Positions 17,648 to 29,705 of a stretch of 64,000 nt of DNA are shown in pieces. The DNA comes from Symsagittifera roscoffensis (Eukaryota; Xenacoelomorpha; Acoela; Convolutidae). The stretch lies in NCBI RefSeq assembly GCF_963678635.1, contig NW_026971597.1, positions 1-64,000 of the forward strand. Direction: 5' to 3'. The translations under genes were made by a program, and so were the position numbers. The first letter of the stretch is position 1. Each line of letters opens with the position of its first letter. The notes beneath the pieces were generated by a model that was given only the letters and a program-made list of their open reading frames with translations, searched no databases and was not told the origin of the DNA.

Positions 17648-17762
17648 TTACAAATAAGTGGGTTGTTAGTTAGATGGATCATGATTGGTTAATATTAAAT
17701 ACTTTACAGTGGTAAAATATCTAATTTATCCAATCATAAAATGTAGTTTAGATCAGGTTCCA

Positions 17763-18251
17763 GTTACTTTTTAAGGAAGAACCGACCAATTTGCTGCCCT
17801 TTAAACTCTTTTCTAATGAAGTAAAACTCAACCTATTTTTTACAGGTCAACTAAACTCATTTTCCGAACTCTCCAAAAACACTATAAAGAACCTATTTTG
17901 CGCCAAACTGTTCTGCGCCGCAGTCAAAATTTTGAAAAAGCAGCAAAACATGCCGTTTTTAAACAGTTTGACAAGAAAAACTTTGACAAGAAAATTGTTT
18001 TTTTTTGGTGCGCGCTCCGTGTAAAAATTACTATATAATGCACCAAAAGTGCCTTAGGAAATTTATTTACGGCTTGTCGGCCAAAAAAGAGTTTTATTAA
18101 ATAGTATCAAATGGGTATTATTTGGGGGTCTTATTATTAACTTGTAAGGTTCATTATTTAAGAGAACGATTAAAAACTTGATCGATGTGCGAATCGCTTT
18201 AATCGAACTTGAAAAATGAAAATATTTGAAAGTCGAAATTAATTTTTTTAG
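17763..18251. other. Host flank of the insertion, intron-like, with an old dispersed repeat
   Basis: The stretch around 17850-17960 (for example 'ctctccaaaaacactataaag') recurs in diverged form at 21790-21900, so both belong to a dispersed repeat family. The end (18240-18251, gaaattaatttttttag) is a strong splice acceptor, which makes the segment part of an intron on the plus strand. Confidence 0.5.
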
Positions 18252-18454
18252 TTCTGTTTGTCATCTGTGAGATGTTGGCCCATCTGAACTCCGCTCTCAA
18301 CTTCATAGTGTATGGCGTCACCCACAGAGTATTCCGATCGGCATACATCCGACTGCTCGGAACCCTCCTCCCGTGTCTGAAGAGATTTGAAGTGGGCAAC
18401 GAGTTCACCAGCAAGTCTCATGGTGGAGGGACAATCTCTAATCGCGCGCACTGA
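18252..18454 (+). CDS. Last coding exon of a class A (neuropeptide-type) GPCR
   Basis: The exon begins right after a T-rich acceptor (AG at 18250-18251) in phase 2 and codes for 66 residues to TGA at 18452-18454. The start, LFVICEMLAHLNSALNFIVYGV, is a typical seventh transmembrane helix of rhodopsin-family receptors, with NSALNFIVY in place of NPxxY. It is followed by helix 8 (THRVFRSAYIRLL) with a nearby Cys (LLPC) that could be palmitoylated, and a short polar tail. This form of TM7 is common in FMRFamide-like peptide receptors; the ligand is not knowable from it. The exon is GC-richer than its surroundings. No upstream exon is seen in the 490 bp before the retroelement, so the rest of the gene is probably left of position 1, with the 17.8-kb element in the intron. 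Confidence 0.8.
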
Positions 18455-21400
18455 GGGGCCCTTCAGAAGCCGCCGCCGTTTTCTGTGATTTCTTTCAAGT
18501 GTATTACAATGATAATCTAATTTTTTTTTTCATTTTTATTCGCGTGTAGAACAATTATAATCTATCTTTCATTGCTATGTGATTATAAATACTCTCATAT
18601 CAAATATAATTACTCTGCGCCCAAAATCCATCGAGAAGATTTCACGTATACCTTTAGCTAGTGCCCCCCCCCCCATCTGCAATGTTCTTATGACAGAAGG
18701 GTCCACTTGCAGAAAGTTTTATCGAATCGACATCATTTTAGTTAAACAATTCATAAAACTGTTCAAGGCTAACTCAAATTTGAATGATTCGTTTCTTCCT
18801 GCTTGGTAACATTCTTTCTTATAAACCTTTTGTACATGATTATAGTTTGTGTTCAGCCAGTAATTCACAATCCCCTGAACTGATTTCGATAATAATTCGA
18901 TAAAAATCAAGCTTTGATAATTTGATAATTGATAAGTTTTTCCAGTTGTTGATGCTTTACCAAAATTGTCATCCAATTTGGCGTAAAAACCATCATTGTC
19001 AGTAAAAAACTGTTTTATGTAATCTTGTATTTGTTAGTCATTTCGGCTTATGTTTTAACCCATCGCAACGGAGTTTCAAGGATAAAAACTTGTTGTAATG
19101 GACACCGTTTTTTTGAGCTGGGAAACTAAGTCAGCCATTTAATTGCTGGTTGTTGTGCAAGTTGCACTGAAGTTTACGAGCGAATTTTCTGAGTGCTAAA
19201 AACAATCAATACCACAAAAGCATAAAATTTTACTTAAAAACAGATTTAGTAAGATCAAACAGGGTAGTTTTCATCATTTATTTTGACAAAAGTGTCTGTA
19301 TGTTCCTGGATTATAATGACCTAATTTTGTGTCTCTATGATCCTGGATTCCAGAGACAACTCTTTAATCATGTTGAAATTTTCTCGAAAATATCAAAAAA
19401 AAAATTGAAAGATCAAAAGAAAAAATGGAGCGCCCTTTTTGCGGAATCCGCTTAAAATTCCCAAAAAGCACATTTTGGCCTCGTAATGAATATTTTGGCA
19501 ATTTGTGCAACTACACAAATTTGGCGCAGAGTATTTTTTTCTTGTTTTACACTGAAGATTTCGCAGTAACATTAACTTTTGACTTGTCTTATTTAGTATA
19601 AATGTATGAATTAACAAGGATAGCCGGTTGCTGTGCAAGTAGCACAGAATGTTCTGACCATAATATTGAAAAAAAACTACAACTTTTTTTTTCAGTTGAA
19701 CGTCGTTTTTTTTTGCGTGGCTTAATAAAAAAACGAAATCCTAAATTACAAGCACATATGACACTATTTGTAGAATTGGCCAGACGGACAACAGTTTTCT
19801 TCGAAAAATAACTGGAAAACAAAAAAACTTAAGCCTTTATTTAATTGACTTTCTAAATTTTTTTGCATATTTTTTGATTTTTTGAATCACAAAAAGGCGC
19901 TAATAACTTCAAAATCCCAATTTTAAATACAGCAAACTTAAAATGTCATGACTTGAATAGGCTTGTATTTCTCTGAAGAACCGATTATACGCCTGCTTGT
20001 TCGCTTTATTCGCTCGAAACTAGACTAAAAAATCAAAGAATTAAAATAGGTTTCTCTCAACATCGAGAAAAAACATTGAAAACTTTTAATGTTTCTCGAA
20101 TCGTGACTGAAAAGGCTGCCATTTGATAAATCGCTCAATCGATTCCCATGATTAGTTGTGGTATCAGAATGTGAGTGGAAAAAAGCAAAAAAGGAAAAAA
20201 AACACAAGGTTACCCGAATACAAAGTTCCTTCCCATTCTCACTGGTTGATACAAAAATTCTGAAAAGCTCTCTTATTTTGTTTTCGAACGTTCATGGATT
20301 TCCGTTGAATGCTCATTTATGGTTCAAATTTCAAATTTGTTGGGGATTTCTATGAAAAAGAGTAATTATCAAAAAAAATTTAGAAACAATTCAAATTTCG
20401 GGACAGCCGTACAATTGCGCCACAATCATATGAGGGGGAGAAATTACAAATTTTCCAATGGATAACTTAGAAAACAAAGTAGCAGACAAAGAACAAAGAA
20501 ACAAACAGACAAAGAAAACAAAGAAAACAGATTCAATTATCAAACATTATAAAAACTTCAACATAACTGATTTTGTAGCGCACAGAAATACAAATTGTAT
20601 TAAAAAATTCCGAACTAACTGCATTTTTGCGAATTTAAAAGAATTGTAAATTTAAATCAGAAATGATTTGCAGATTTAATAAACGCCTGGGTAGGACATT
20701 TCACGATAGATCACTACGGGAGTGAAATTGTACATAGTACAGCTGATTCAAAAATTCAAATATTACCTTAAAGGGAATCCTGTCATGAGGGCCTGATATG
20801 CGGCTTCCACTTTTCGAGCTATATAGGATTTAGTAGAACAATTAGCTTGCCTCATATGAACTTAAAACTATTTGAATACGAAATAATTTGTCAAGCTTTA
20901 AAATTTTTTTCATCAAGTAACCTAGTTTCGCCGGCTTAGTTTAAGTTTGAATAAGCTATTGTAGCGCCTATAGCTCGAATGTAGACTTTAACAGCTCAAA
21001 CATAGACAAAAAAATTTCAATCCGGTGTTTCTCGACACTGAGAAATTTTGTTCTAATTTTTCAAGCTTCAATCAAATTGCGACTGAAAGAACTTAAATAT
21101 GATACACTCAAAATATTCCGGTTAATATTTGTTGTACCTGATTTTGCGGGGGGAAAAAAAGAAAAAAAATTAAAACGCACCCAAATACAAACTTTTTTCA
21201 AATGGTGGGAAAGAAAACAAATAGTGGAAAAGTGTAAAGAGAACTTTTCAAAACTTTTGTTTGTGAAATTACGACAATTTCAACAACAAAGAAATAATGC
21301 TTCAGTTGACAGCATGAGAAAAAAATTCGAAAAAAAGTCTGTTTTGGTTTCGATATAAACTGAAAAATGGACCAAAATATATCGAAAACTACTTTTTATA

Positions 21401-22339
21401 TTGAAGTTTTATTAAAATGTTCTTATCAAATATTTTAATTCATTGATACTCTAAAAAAATGTTTGAAAAATAATCAAAAACTTAGTTTGTTTCTATATTT
21501 CTGTAGTTGAAATGTGCCTAAAAGTGGGGAAACAATGGATGCTGGAGTAGATCAAGAACTTTCTTCCAGAGGTGGGCGTGTTTTAAATTGTAAAATTCAA
21601 ACATGATTGGAACTTATGTATAATATGCTTTCAATTTTTAGATAGTTGAAACAGATATATGCCCCCATAAATAGAAAAGCTAACTAATGTTCTCTGGCAC
21701 TAAACCTTTTATTTCAATCTGTGGCGTGCGCAGAAAGGGGCAGTTTTTCGAAAAAAAAAATTGAAAACCTTTTTCAAGGTCGGCAAATTTGATTTTCCGA
21801 GCTCTCCAAAAATACTATAAAGACCCTATTTTATGAAAAAATTTTCTGCGGCGCAGGTAAATTTTTCAAAAACAACAGGCCAAAAAAAGGCGTTATTAGA
21901 TTCTTTTCGGAAAATTTTGACCAAATTTTGACGAAACAAGATTAATTAATATTAGAATAAGGAAGAACTATTGCAAACATATCCGGTCGAAAACAGGGGG
22001 TCTAAGTAAACAAGCCGTCGCGACTTCAGGCCGAAATTTAAACTTGACAGGCGCCTCATTACACAATTTTTTTATTTTAAAAATGTTGTTTTTCAAAACT
22101 TTAGTCACATTTAGTCCTAATCAGGGTTTGCATCACAAGGCGTCCCTTAGGAGTGGCATCCGTAATTTACTTCAGCCGGATTTTGAAGCGAATAATTATG
22201 AACATGAAAAACTCATGAAAAACGTCTTCAACAATTTTTGCTTTTTAACTTTCCTAAACATAAATTAGCGGCTTAAATTTTATGAAAAAGCCAAAAACTT
22301 GTAAGCAAGACAACGAAATTGAAAACTTCTTCAAAAAAT
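18455..22339. other. Gene-poor stretch with old repeats
   Basis: AT-rich, many A and T runs, a C-tract near 18665. Pieces around 20035-20240 and 21000-21250, and again at 23940-24160, share a 'tttctcga...' start followed by A/G-rich lysine-coding sequence, and look like members of one degenerate dispersed repeat. No exon with convincing protein composition was found. Confidence 0.4.
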
Positions 22340-22897
22340 TCAAGACTTTTTGAGAAAATTTTTGGCTTCAAGTTCTTAATTGTACGATTCGGCTTGGAAT
22401 CTCGTCGCTTGATATATGGCACCCAAAAAAGTAGTGTGAATTACAGACGGTATATTAGACATAACTTTCTTAAGAGATACACAAATCAGTTCCAAATCAT
22501 CCGGTGAGAGCAATTTCAAAAATAACTAGTTTAGACTAAAAACATAGAAATTTGACTTCGACGTGCCATAAAGTTCCAATAAAGATTGACTAATATCAAT
22601 TGAAATAATCATCTTCAAATAATCATCTTTCAAGAATTTTTGGGAAAATTTTTGGCTTAAAGTCCCTAATTGTACGATTCGGCTTGGAATCTCGTCGCTT
22701 GATATATGGCACCCGAAAAAGTAGTGTGAATTACAGACGGTATATAAGGACATAACTTTCTTAAGAGATACACAAATCAGTTCCAAATCATCCGGTGACA
22801 GCAACTTCAAAAATAACTAGTTTAGACTACAAAACATAGAAATTTGACTTCTACGTGCCATAAAGTTCCAATATAGATTGACTAATATCAATTGAAT
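22340..22897. repeat. Direct tandem duplication, unit about 290 bp
   Basis: 22373-22603 and 22662-22897 are nearly identical (both contain 'gtacgattcggcttggaatc' and 'aaatcatccggtga'), differing at a few bases. No gene lies inside. Confidence 0.85.
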
Positions 22898-25424
22898 TTC
22901 CTAGAGGTAAAAGTTTTTTTCTTAAATATGAATGGGGTCAATTCAATTCAATTTGGAAAATTATAGAAATTTATTGCCGCCCAATATTTTGAAAACACCG
23001 TTGTCATTTAAAGTAAAAGTATCTCAATTAAAGTAAAAGTGCCAACATTCAAAAATATTCTTCTACTACTTCGCTAAAATACAATTTCTGTGATTTCATA
23101 TTTCTTCAGCTTGCGCTGCGTATTTTTATGGTAAGTTGCTTAGAAAACTGAAAGAGTCAAAGAAACTGATTCAAATTGAACTTCAGGAAGTAATTAAATT
23201 ATTTTACAATGCAGCGCATAATCACAAATCTTCACTGTTTTTTTTCTTTTTGTCGAATGCAACGAAACAAAGAGTTTCTGTGTATTTTAGTTTTTAAATC
23301 AATTTTTTTAATCAATTAATTTAAAAGTCTCAACATTTTTTTGGGTCTTCGTAAAAATTAGGCTTTTTGAAACCTAATGCATGATCTTCTTAACTTGTGT
23401 CTTGCGACCCCTTCCTTTCGATTTAGTCGCAGCTAGGGGGCTGTATGTGTGTATGTATGCATCCATAGTACGTGACTTACTATTTTAGTATTTCCACGAA
23501 TCATGAGAATCTGGATTCCAGCTACAAGTTTGTTGTGCAATCTTGCAAAGTTATGTTTATCTTGAATTATGGACACAACTCCCAGGATTATCTTATTAGA
23601 ATTATCAAGAATTTTTCTCGAAACCAGTGTACAAACCATCTTCATCTAAGCTAAACAGTGTCCATCTTTTCAACGGAGAAGGTTCACATTACCCACTCAT
23701 CGGGATTGACCCAAGATAGGGCACAAGCTAAAACAACTAAGCGGTAAGAAGTTATTTACCGATCTTTTGTGTACCGATTGCACCTGACTTTTTATGTTGA
23801 TATATTTTCATTCAAAAAATGATCAAATAGTGAAAATTTCATAAACCAAAACTAAGGAATCGCGTCTCAAATTAATCCTTCTTAACCTCACGTTCAAAAA
23901 CATGGAACAAAAACAAGTGATCATATTTTTAAAATGTTTTTTTTTCCAATAACAGTTTCTCGATATTGTGATCAAATTTTCAGTTGAACATTCACACATG
24001 AGAGCAAATAGAAAAAAAAGTAGCTACTCAATAACCATAAAAAAATTTGCCTTTGCAATCTTGAAGAGAAAAAGTAAAAAAAGAAAAAGAAACAGTGACA
24101 AGCACTTCATCTCTGAAACTGACCTGGCAGTTGATGAGAAAGTGAACACAAAAAAAACAAACTTTGCATTAGTTCATGCCAAAATCAGATGTATAAAAAG
24201 GAAAAAAAAACAGAACATTTTTCAAATCACAAACCAATATGGAAGGACAGAACTTAAAAATCTAAATTTGTAATACAGACTAACAAACAAATAACTATCT
24301 CTTCTAAAATTTATCTAAATTGTAATTTAAAAACCAAAAATTGTCAAAATTTGTGATGGTAACAAACGGCAAAGTCAACAGTAAAAAAAATAACTCGAAT
24401 AGTTATTGACAATTTATTCACGACCAATTTTTCCTGTATGGGTAATTTTAACTATGAAAAAGTCAAGTATGTATTAGACCTTCAGTATTCTTGAAAGTAC
24501 TCCAAGAATTTTTAGTTTTACAGAATTTTATAAAATTCAGTTTTATAAAGATCTCAGTTTTCTTTTGAATTGACCGGCGTAGTTTGCTGTCAATCAAGTT
24601 GTTTTTAATTATGTATATTTTGTTTCCCGCTGTTTTAAAATGCTTTCGAAGCAAAAAAGTTTGCGGCTCTAGGCAATTTTATTTCAAGACTCTAATTTTT
24701 ATAATTTATCCGAAAAAATTCAAAACAAGTTGACAGTATCAGACGGTATGATATAATTGTTGTAAGCTATTACCATTTGCAGCGAAAGCAGCTTTAGGAG
24801 AGAAAGAGAGAGAGAGAGAGGCAGACACCTCGTTTTCCTTTAAGATATTAGTACGTTTTCCATATCGATGTTTGACCCAACAACCCCAACAACTTTTCTA
24901 GACAGCGGAATAGACAGCAATAAATACTAATTTTGAATTAAAAAAAACCTCGGGTTCTTTCAAAAATTGTTCTGAAAATTTCTTAAATGTCGATTTGTTT
25001 TATTTTGAAACAAGTATTCTTGTTGCGATCCTTTTTAGCGTTTGACGAGAGCTCGAAAATTGAATTTGGACGATATAAAAGAAGCTGAAAATGTTTTGAA
25101 ATTTTATTTGAAATCCGCGTCCATCTCTCCTCAAGAAAAAACCAGAGATCCTTCCGTCCCTACTTTGTTGAAATTTTGGCAAACAAGGTTATCGGCATAG
25201 TTCATCTGTTTTTCTTATTCCCGTCATTCCCTTAAAAAAAACAACCATACCATTTCAGCCTTCAGCCCGCTCAAATCAACCCGTTAACCACCTTATTGTC
25301 ACTCCTCGAGAAATTTTTTCATAGCTCAAACTCCTCGAGAGTTTTTAATTGAGTCCTTATTCAAAAGGTAGAAATTGTTTTTTAAAATTATTATTATTAT
25401 TTTTTTCAATTTAATGTATCATAA
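22898..25424. other. Noncoding stretch between repeats and the MFS fragment
   Basis: AT-rich. A 100-residue Lys-rich frame at 23968-24273 follows an acceptor-like 'attttcag' but is so A-rich that I do not call it a gene. A (GA)n microsatellite lies at about 24796-24821. Near 25130-25165 there is a decayed stretch resembling the right end of the hAT elements described below. Confidence 0.4.
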
Positions 25425-26446
25425 TTAATTATCATTCGCAATATCTTCGGCAATATCTTCCTCTGTATCGAAGTAGAACTTGCCAATAAATCCTGATTTC
25501 ACCAGAAATACAATATGCCACGTGACTGTTACTATGGCAACCATAGTGTAAATCAGCGACGTGAAATAAAACCCAACTAATTCGTTCAAGTATCCCCCGA
25601 CAATTGCAGCTCCCACAATCCGTCCTGAACATAAAATAATCATGAAACTAGAAGATGCAAATTTTCTGACTTGGTCAATATTCCGTTCTCCGTTCCTGAT
25701 AGCTGCTTTTTGAAGCAACAAGTTTGAAGTTTTAGCCGCCGCATCAACTGAAATTTCGTTCATTATCTGCCGGAGGCTGGGCAGAATCAAAACTGCCCAG
25801 CCTCCGGTCTCTATTTTGGGCAAAAAGTATGGTACAAACATCACGAAAGTAGTTAACGGTGTCAAAACATGGGCTAAAATCATTACACTAATTGCGTATC
25901 CTTTTTGAGTCAGAACACCGACAACAATGCCCGTAATAGCAGCTGTTAATGAATTGGCCACGAATAAAATTCCGACTGTGTTCGCGGCGAGTCCTGTAAC
26001 TTCCTGATAATGAAGAACATAAGCTGCGTCTCGGAAACCAGAAAAGTGAAACACGACACTAGTTGATAATAAAACACTGATTGTTGAAAATCTAACTAAT
26101 AAATGCAAATATCCGATAGGTTTGGAAGTTTTTAATTTTTTTTCAGTTTTCTTGTCTGCTGGAAAAACAGGAATAATTAATATCCCCAGAACTGAGAGAA
26201 CCGCTTCCATCATTCCTAACGATATAAATGGTGTTTTGTAACCTCCGATTGGTATTAATATACATCCAAAAAGGGTCCACAAAACAAGCCGACTGAAAAT
26301 ATAGATTGAATGAAAGAGTTCATAAGGGCCGCTTTTTGCGGGAAGCAAGTGCTAGGAATGAGAATCATCATTGCGTAAACCATTGAGACACCAACACCGT
26401 TTACAATCCGCGTCAGAATGCAGAGAACGAAGTAAATTCTATCGTC
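25425..26446 (-). pseudogene. MFS transporter (SLC18-like) C-terminal part, frameshifted and without 5' exons
   Basis: Reading on the minus strand, an exon opens after a 3' acceptor (gttccag, AG at 26448-26447). Its first 60 codons include RIVNGVGVSMVYAMMILIPS and FSVGLFCGP, typical of TM4-TM5 of major-facilitator vesicular amine/drug antiporters. The frame must change around 26265-26275 to reach the 307-codon ORF that continues with ILIPIGGYKTPF and six to seven further membrane helices, ending FDTEEDIAEDIANDN. The protein would be an integral membrane antiporter. The upstream exons (TM1-3) were not found to the right. The one-base frame break could be a mutation or an assembly error. The substrate is unknown; SLC18B1-like is my best guess. 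Confidence 0.7.
25770..25807. repeat. Perfect 15-bp inverted repeat inside the MFS coding sequence
   Basis: Arms ccggaggctgggcag and ctgcccagcctccgg with an 8-base loop. It encodes part of the GGWAVLILPSLRQ stretch. The diverged copy at 36634-36752 has only one arm. Confidence 0.85.
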
Positions 26447-26493
26447 TGGAACAAGTTCAATTTAATTTCAGTTTCTCAAACATACTTTTGTCA

Positions 26494-26897
26494 CAGGGGC
26501 GGATTTAGTGGGGGGTTTCGGGGGCCCCCTTCTTCTCAGGGATTCGACCCCCTGCCGACCCAAAGGGTCCCCATTTTGGTACTTTTTAATAAATCCATTT
26601 TTGGCCGACCGACCCTAAAATTTGTTTAAAGGCGTCTTTGGCGCCAATATATACTAACTTTGTGGGGGAACGCGCGCCAAAAAAACGCGATTTTTTTTGT
26701 CAACATTTCCCACAAAGTGCCCAAAAATGGCTTTTTTGACCTGTTTTTTCAAAAATTTGCCTCCGGCGCAGAAAATTTGGTCAAAACAGCGTCGTCGTTG
26801 TCAAAATTTTTGAAATCTTCAAGACAAAAATTTTCAAGACAAAAGGTTGTCAAAATTTTCGAAATCCCCCCCTCGAGAAAATCCTAGATCCGCCCTG
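26494..26897. mobile_element. Non-autonomous hAT-type MITE with perfect 8-bp target duplication
   Basis: 404 bp. The left end is caggggcggatttag and the right end is the complement of cagggcggatctagga. It is flanked by identical 8-mers ttttgtca (26486-26493 and 26898-26905). The 8-bp duplication and CAGGG-type termini are hAT hallmarks. There is no open frame of note. It shares termini with the element at 39351-40585 and sits just upstream of the surviving MFS exon, in what was its intron. Confidence 0.9.
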
Positions 26898-26905
26898 TTT
26901 TGTCA

Positions 26906-29705
26906 TCATTGTTTCTAGGGTGTAGATTCTTTTCCGGGGAGTCGTCTACTCTAAGCAGGTTTTCACTCTACTCAACTGCCGCAGAGTTTCTCCCCTTTAT
27001 ACCGTGTAATGGCGAGGGACACTAAGACACGATATGATCCACAATCCCGAAAGGGTTATGTTGTTGGTCAGACTAAATCGGCCGATCAAAGGATTACGCA
27101 ATTTCCCCCTTGATTTAGGCTCTTTTCGGCTCTCCTCTTGCGCTTCTAGCTAGTTCAGCAAATCGTGGGCACGATGAGTAAATTCTCAATCGCACAGGAA
27201 ATAAAACAATTTACAGAGCCCTTAATGAGCTAACTACTAATTAGCAACTTCTATATTGAAGCCCGCGTGCCGTTCCGTTCAATCACACGTCAATTTTCGG
27301 TTGACTCGATTCAAAACTCGCCTACTCTAGCAGAGCAGCGACACAACTGTCTCAACCCGGTACTAAACTCGGGTTCCAGCGCAACTCGCTCACTAGCAAT
27401 AATTGTTCTCTTCTCTGATTGAGAACCAACTACCCTTAGTAGTAGCTAACACTGTTCTGCCCAGTTCGGTGGTTGTACCTTAATCGCGTATCGTCATCTT
27501 TATTTACTTTCGGTTCGGTCAGAGGCGTACCGTTCCCTATCCCTACTAACATTCACTTAACTAGCTGCCACTCAGGTTTTATCAGCTGAATCAATCATTA
27601 GGTCAGCTTTAATTAAACATCGGGGTGGCACTTAGTTAATCAGGACATACTGAGCAAACATTGGGTTCAACTACAAAATCAGCTCCCAATCGTATGTGAC
27701 AAATGACACCTTGCATGATTTTAAACTTTTCCCTTTCCTATGAATTGGGTAGTTCTCACAAAACCGGGAATTTAACTTCCGTGATACTTGAAAAGTTTCC
27801 ATTTTTGGTCAATTTTATTTTTATTCTCCTAAGTCCAAGGGCTGGGTAATTCCCTTCCCCGTGTACGTTTTGATCCTGAAAAACACCAAAAGAATTTATT
27901 TAATATGCTAGGGCTGTTCATAAAATCTTCATTCCGAAATTACCATTTCCCCCCATAGATGTTCCCAATTTTTGTCCGGGGCTGTATTTTTACTTGTTTG
28001 TCGTTCTTATCGAAAGTCCAAGTAGAGTGGGTTAAGCTGACCTCAAGGTTTGCTAATTACAGAAAATCACTTTCGCTCGGGTAAAAGGTCAAAACTAAAA
28101 CTTCTCAATTTAGTGGCCTCCCCTTACCTCCCCAGGTGGGTAGGTACCCCTTACGGTTCCTTACAATGCTAACTTATCGCTTTTCAGGGGGTTCCGGGGG
28201 TCTTGGGGTCAAAAGGCCAAATGACCTCTTAGAGGTCATCCGAGGTCAAATGAGGTCAGACGTCTTATTTTCGATAGGAGATCATTCCCACTAAGTTTCC
28301 TTCATATCGGACCATCCCTTCCCATATTTTCAAAAAAAAAATTGGGTCAATTAACCCTTTCCCTAAATTTGCCATTTTCACCCCATAGGAAGTTCCGGAG
28401 AGCATTGGGTCACTGAGGGTCCCTCTACTGGGTTGGTCCCCCCTTCACATTGGTGCATTAAAATCACAAGTCAATTATCACTATCAGGTGTTAATAGCCT
28501 AATTCAATTTTCAAGTGCTAATAGCTTCCGACGTAGCCGCCGGATTGGGTCCAAACATTAATACATTATAGGTCTTCCCCCAACCTACCATCCCCCCAAG
28601 TTTCAGCCTCCTAGCAAGTAATAACCGGATGCGTTCAAAATGCCGGTGGTGAACTTCCCTCGCCTAGGGCTACAACATATTGCAATATGAAGTCATTCTG
28701 ACCATTAGTTACCGGTTTACAAAAGGTGCTAATTGCATTTTTGGAAATCATTGTCACTCGCCCCCCAGGGGTCTGGAAATTTGCATGCCCGCCTAAAATC
28801 ATCTCTATTAGTCACCCACCAATTTTCATAAGGATCGGACGAGTGGTTCCTAGTCCGGGGGGTTTCCAGATTTTGCGCGCTTTTCCAATTCTTCGCCCTA
28901 GAGGTCAAACTCAAGGTGCAAAGTCCGATTACGATTGTTTGCTCTCAAACTAAGCTTATCTATCACTGAATTTCATTGCTACAAGTTCATACAGTCGGTT
29001 TACGTTAAATCAAATTTCGCAATTTTCAACGATTTTCATCATGAATTACCAATCCTACGCTCAGGTTACTATTGCATGTAATACAGTAGAATCACCAATT
29101 CTACAGTCTTCCCTTCTAGTCTATTATTCACCCGAATAATGCTAATAACAATGAATAAGTCACCGTTTTTCTACTAAGACAAGTAACCAATCTAACACCT
29201 CAACCTCGACTCTTTGTCTAATATCTAATCCCTCTTTTAACACCAATTTTTTTCTTTTTTGCTTAACTAGACTTTCGCTTTTTCTGCTATATTATACCGC
29301 TTTGCACTACTCTCTAATTATAGTTCCGTATAGACCCGGTACATGCACCATTGTATACGTGTTGCGACGCAGCGAACCGCGGGTTTCAATTTCCTTAGAC
29401 TCTTACAAAATCAATTTATCTATGTTAGCACCAAGGGTTGCTTCCTCGAGTGAAGCAACTAAGAGTCTAAGAGTCTAAGAAAGATTTTAAACGCGTTGTG
29501 AAATACCTCCATCGAAACAATAAATTATACTACCAAGGTTTTTACTGAGTTTCTATCCGTCTTACTGGTGGAGATGTTTCTAAAGCACTTATAATAATCG
29601 CAAATGAGATTAGAATGTGAGAGAGGGAGAAAGAGTTCTCAGTTTTACTCACTGAACTGAACTGAACCCCGTACTAGTTCACCGACCTCTTGTTTCCAGT
29701 CTCTT
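26906..29705. other. Unrecognised 2.8-kb stretch, GC-moderate
   Basis: No convincing open frame on either strand. Composition differs from the AT-rich flanks: many C and G runs, and AGGTCA-like repeats around 28220-28260 ('gaggtcatccgaggtcaaatgaggtcag'-type, in three spaced copies). It adjoins the 3' end of the retropepsin-like region on the same strand and may be its 3' noncoding part or an LTR without partner. No matching repeat was found to the right of 33070. Confidence 0.4.

Larger units (their letters stand above)
1..17762 (-). mobile_element. Giant env-bearing Ty3/Gypsy-type LTR retroelement (endogenous retrovirus-like), defective
   Basis: Two nearly identical terminal repeats bracket, on the minus strand and in order, gag, aspartic protease, RT, RNase H, integrase remnants, an envelope-like glycoprotein and extra ORFs. 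This is the layout of an infectious-type (errantivirus-like) Ty3/Gypsy element. At about 17.8 kb it is far longer than most Gypsy elements (5-10 kb); the excess lies in a 1200-residue gag, a 1.4-kb leader, the env region and 1.6 kb of 3' noncoding sequence. Gag-to-RNase H domain order and the RT YLDD motif support the assignment. The copy is non-functional as it stands: stops in gag-pol, a frameshift in integrase and an internal integrase deletion. The target duplication cannot be checked because the left end is outside the window. It lies about 490 bp upstream of a GPCR exon on the opposite strand. Confidence 0.93.
17359..17762 (-). repeat. 5' LTR of the retroelement
   Basis: The part from 17393 matches the repeat at 1-376. 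The right end is fixed by divergence after ...ggttcca at 17762. The left end is inferred: the plus strand reads CCA, two bases, then TG at 17359. That puts a TG...CA LTR of about 404 bp two bases from a candidate primer-binding site. The inferred end needs the missing part of the other LTR to be confirmed. Confidence 0.8.

Noticed and set aside
23968-24273. 100-residue Lys-rich ORF after an acceptor-like tttcag
   Set aside because: Very A-rich, similar low-complexity pieces at 20158 and 21077; looks like a dispersed repeat.
25130-25165. Right end of a third hAT element ('cctcaagaaaaaaccagagatcc')
   Set aside because: Resembles the right terminus of 39351-40585 but no left end or target duplication was found.
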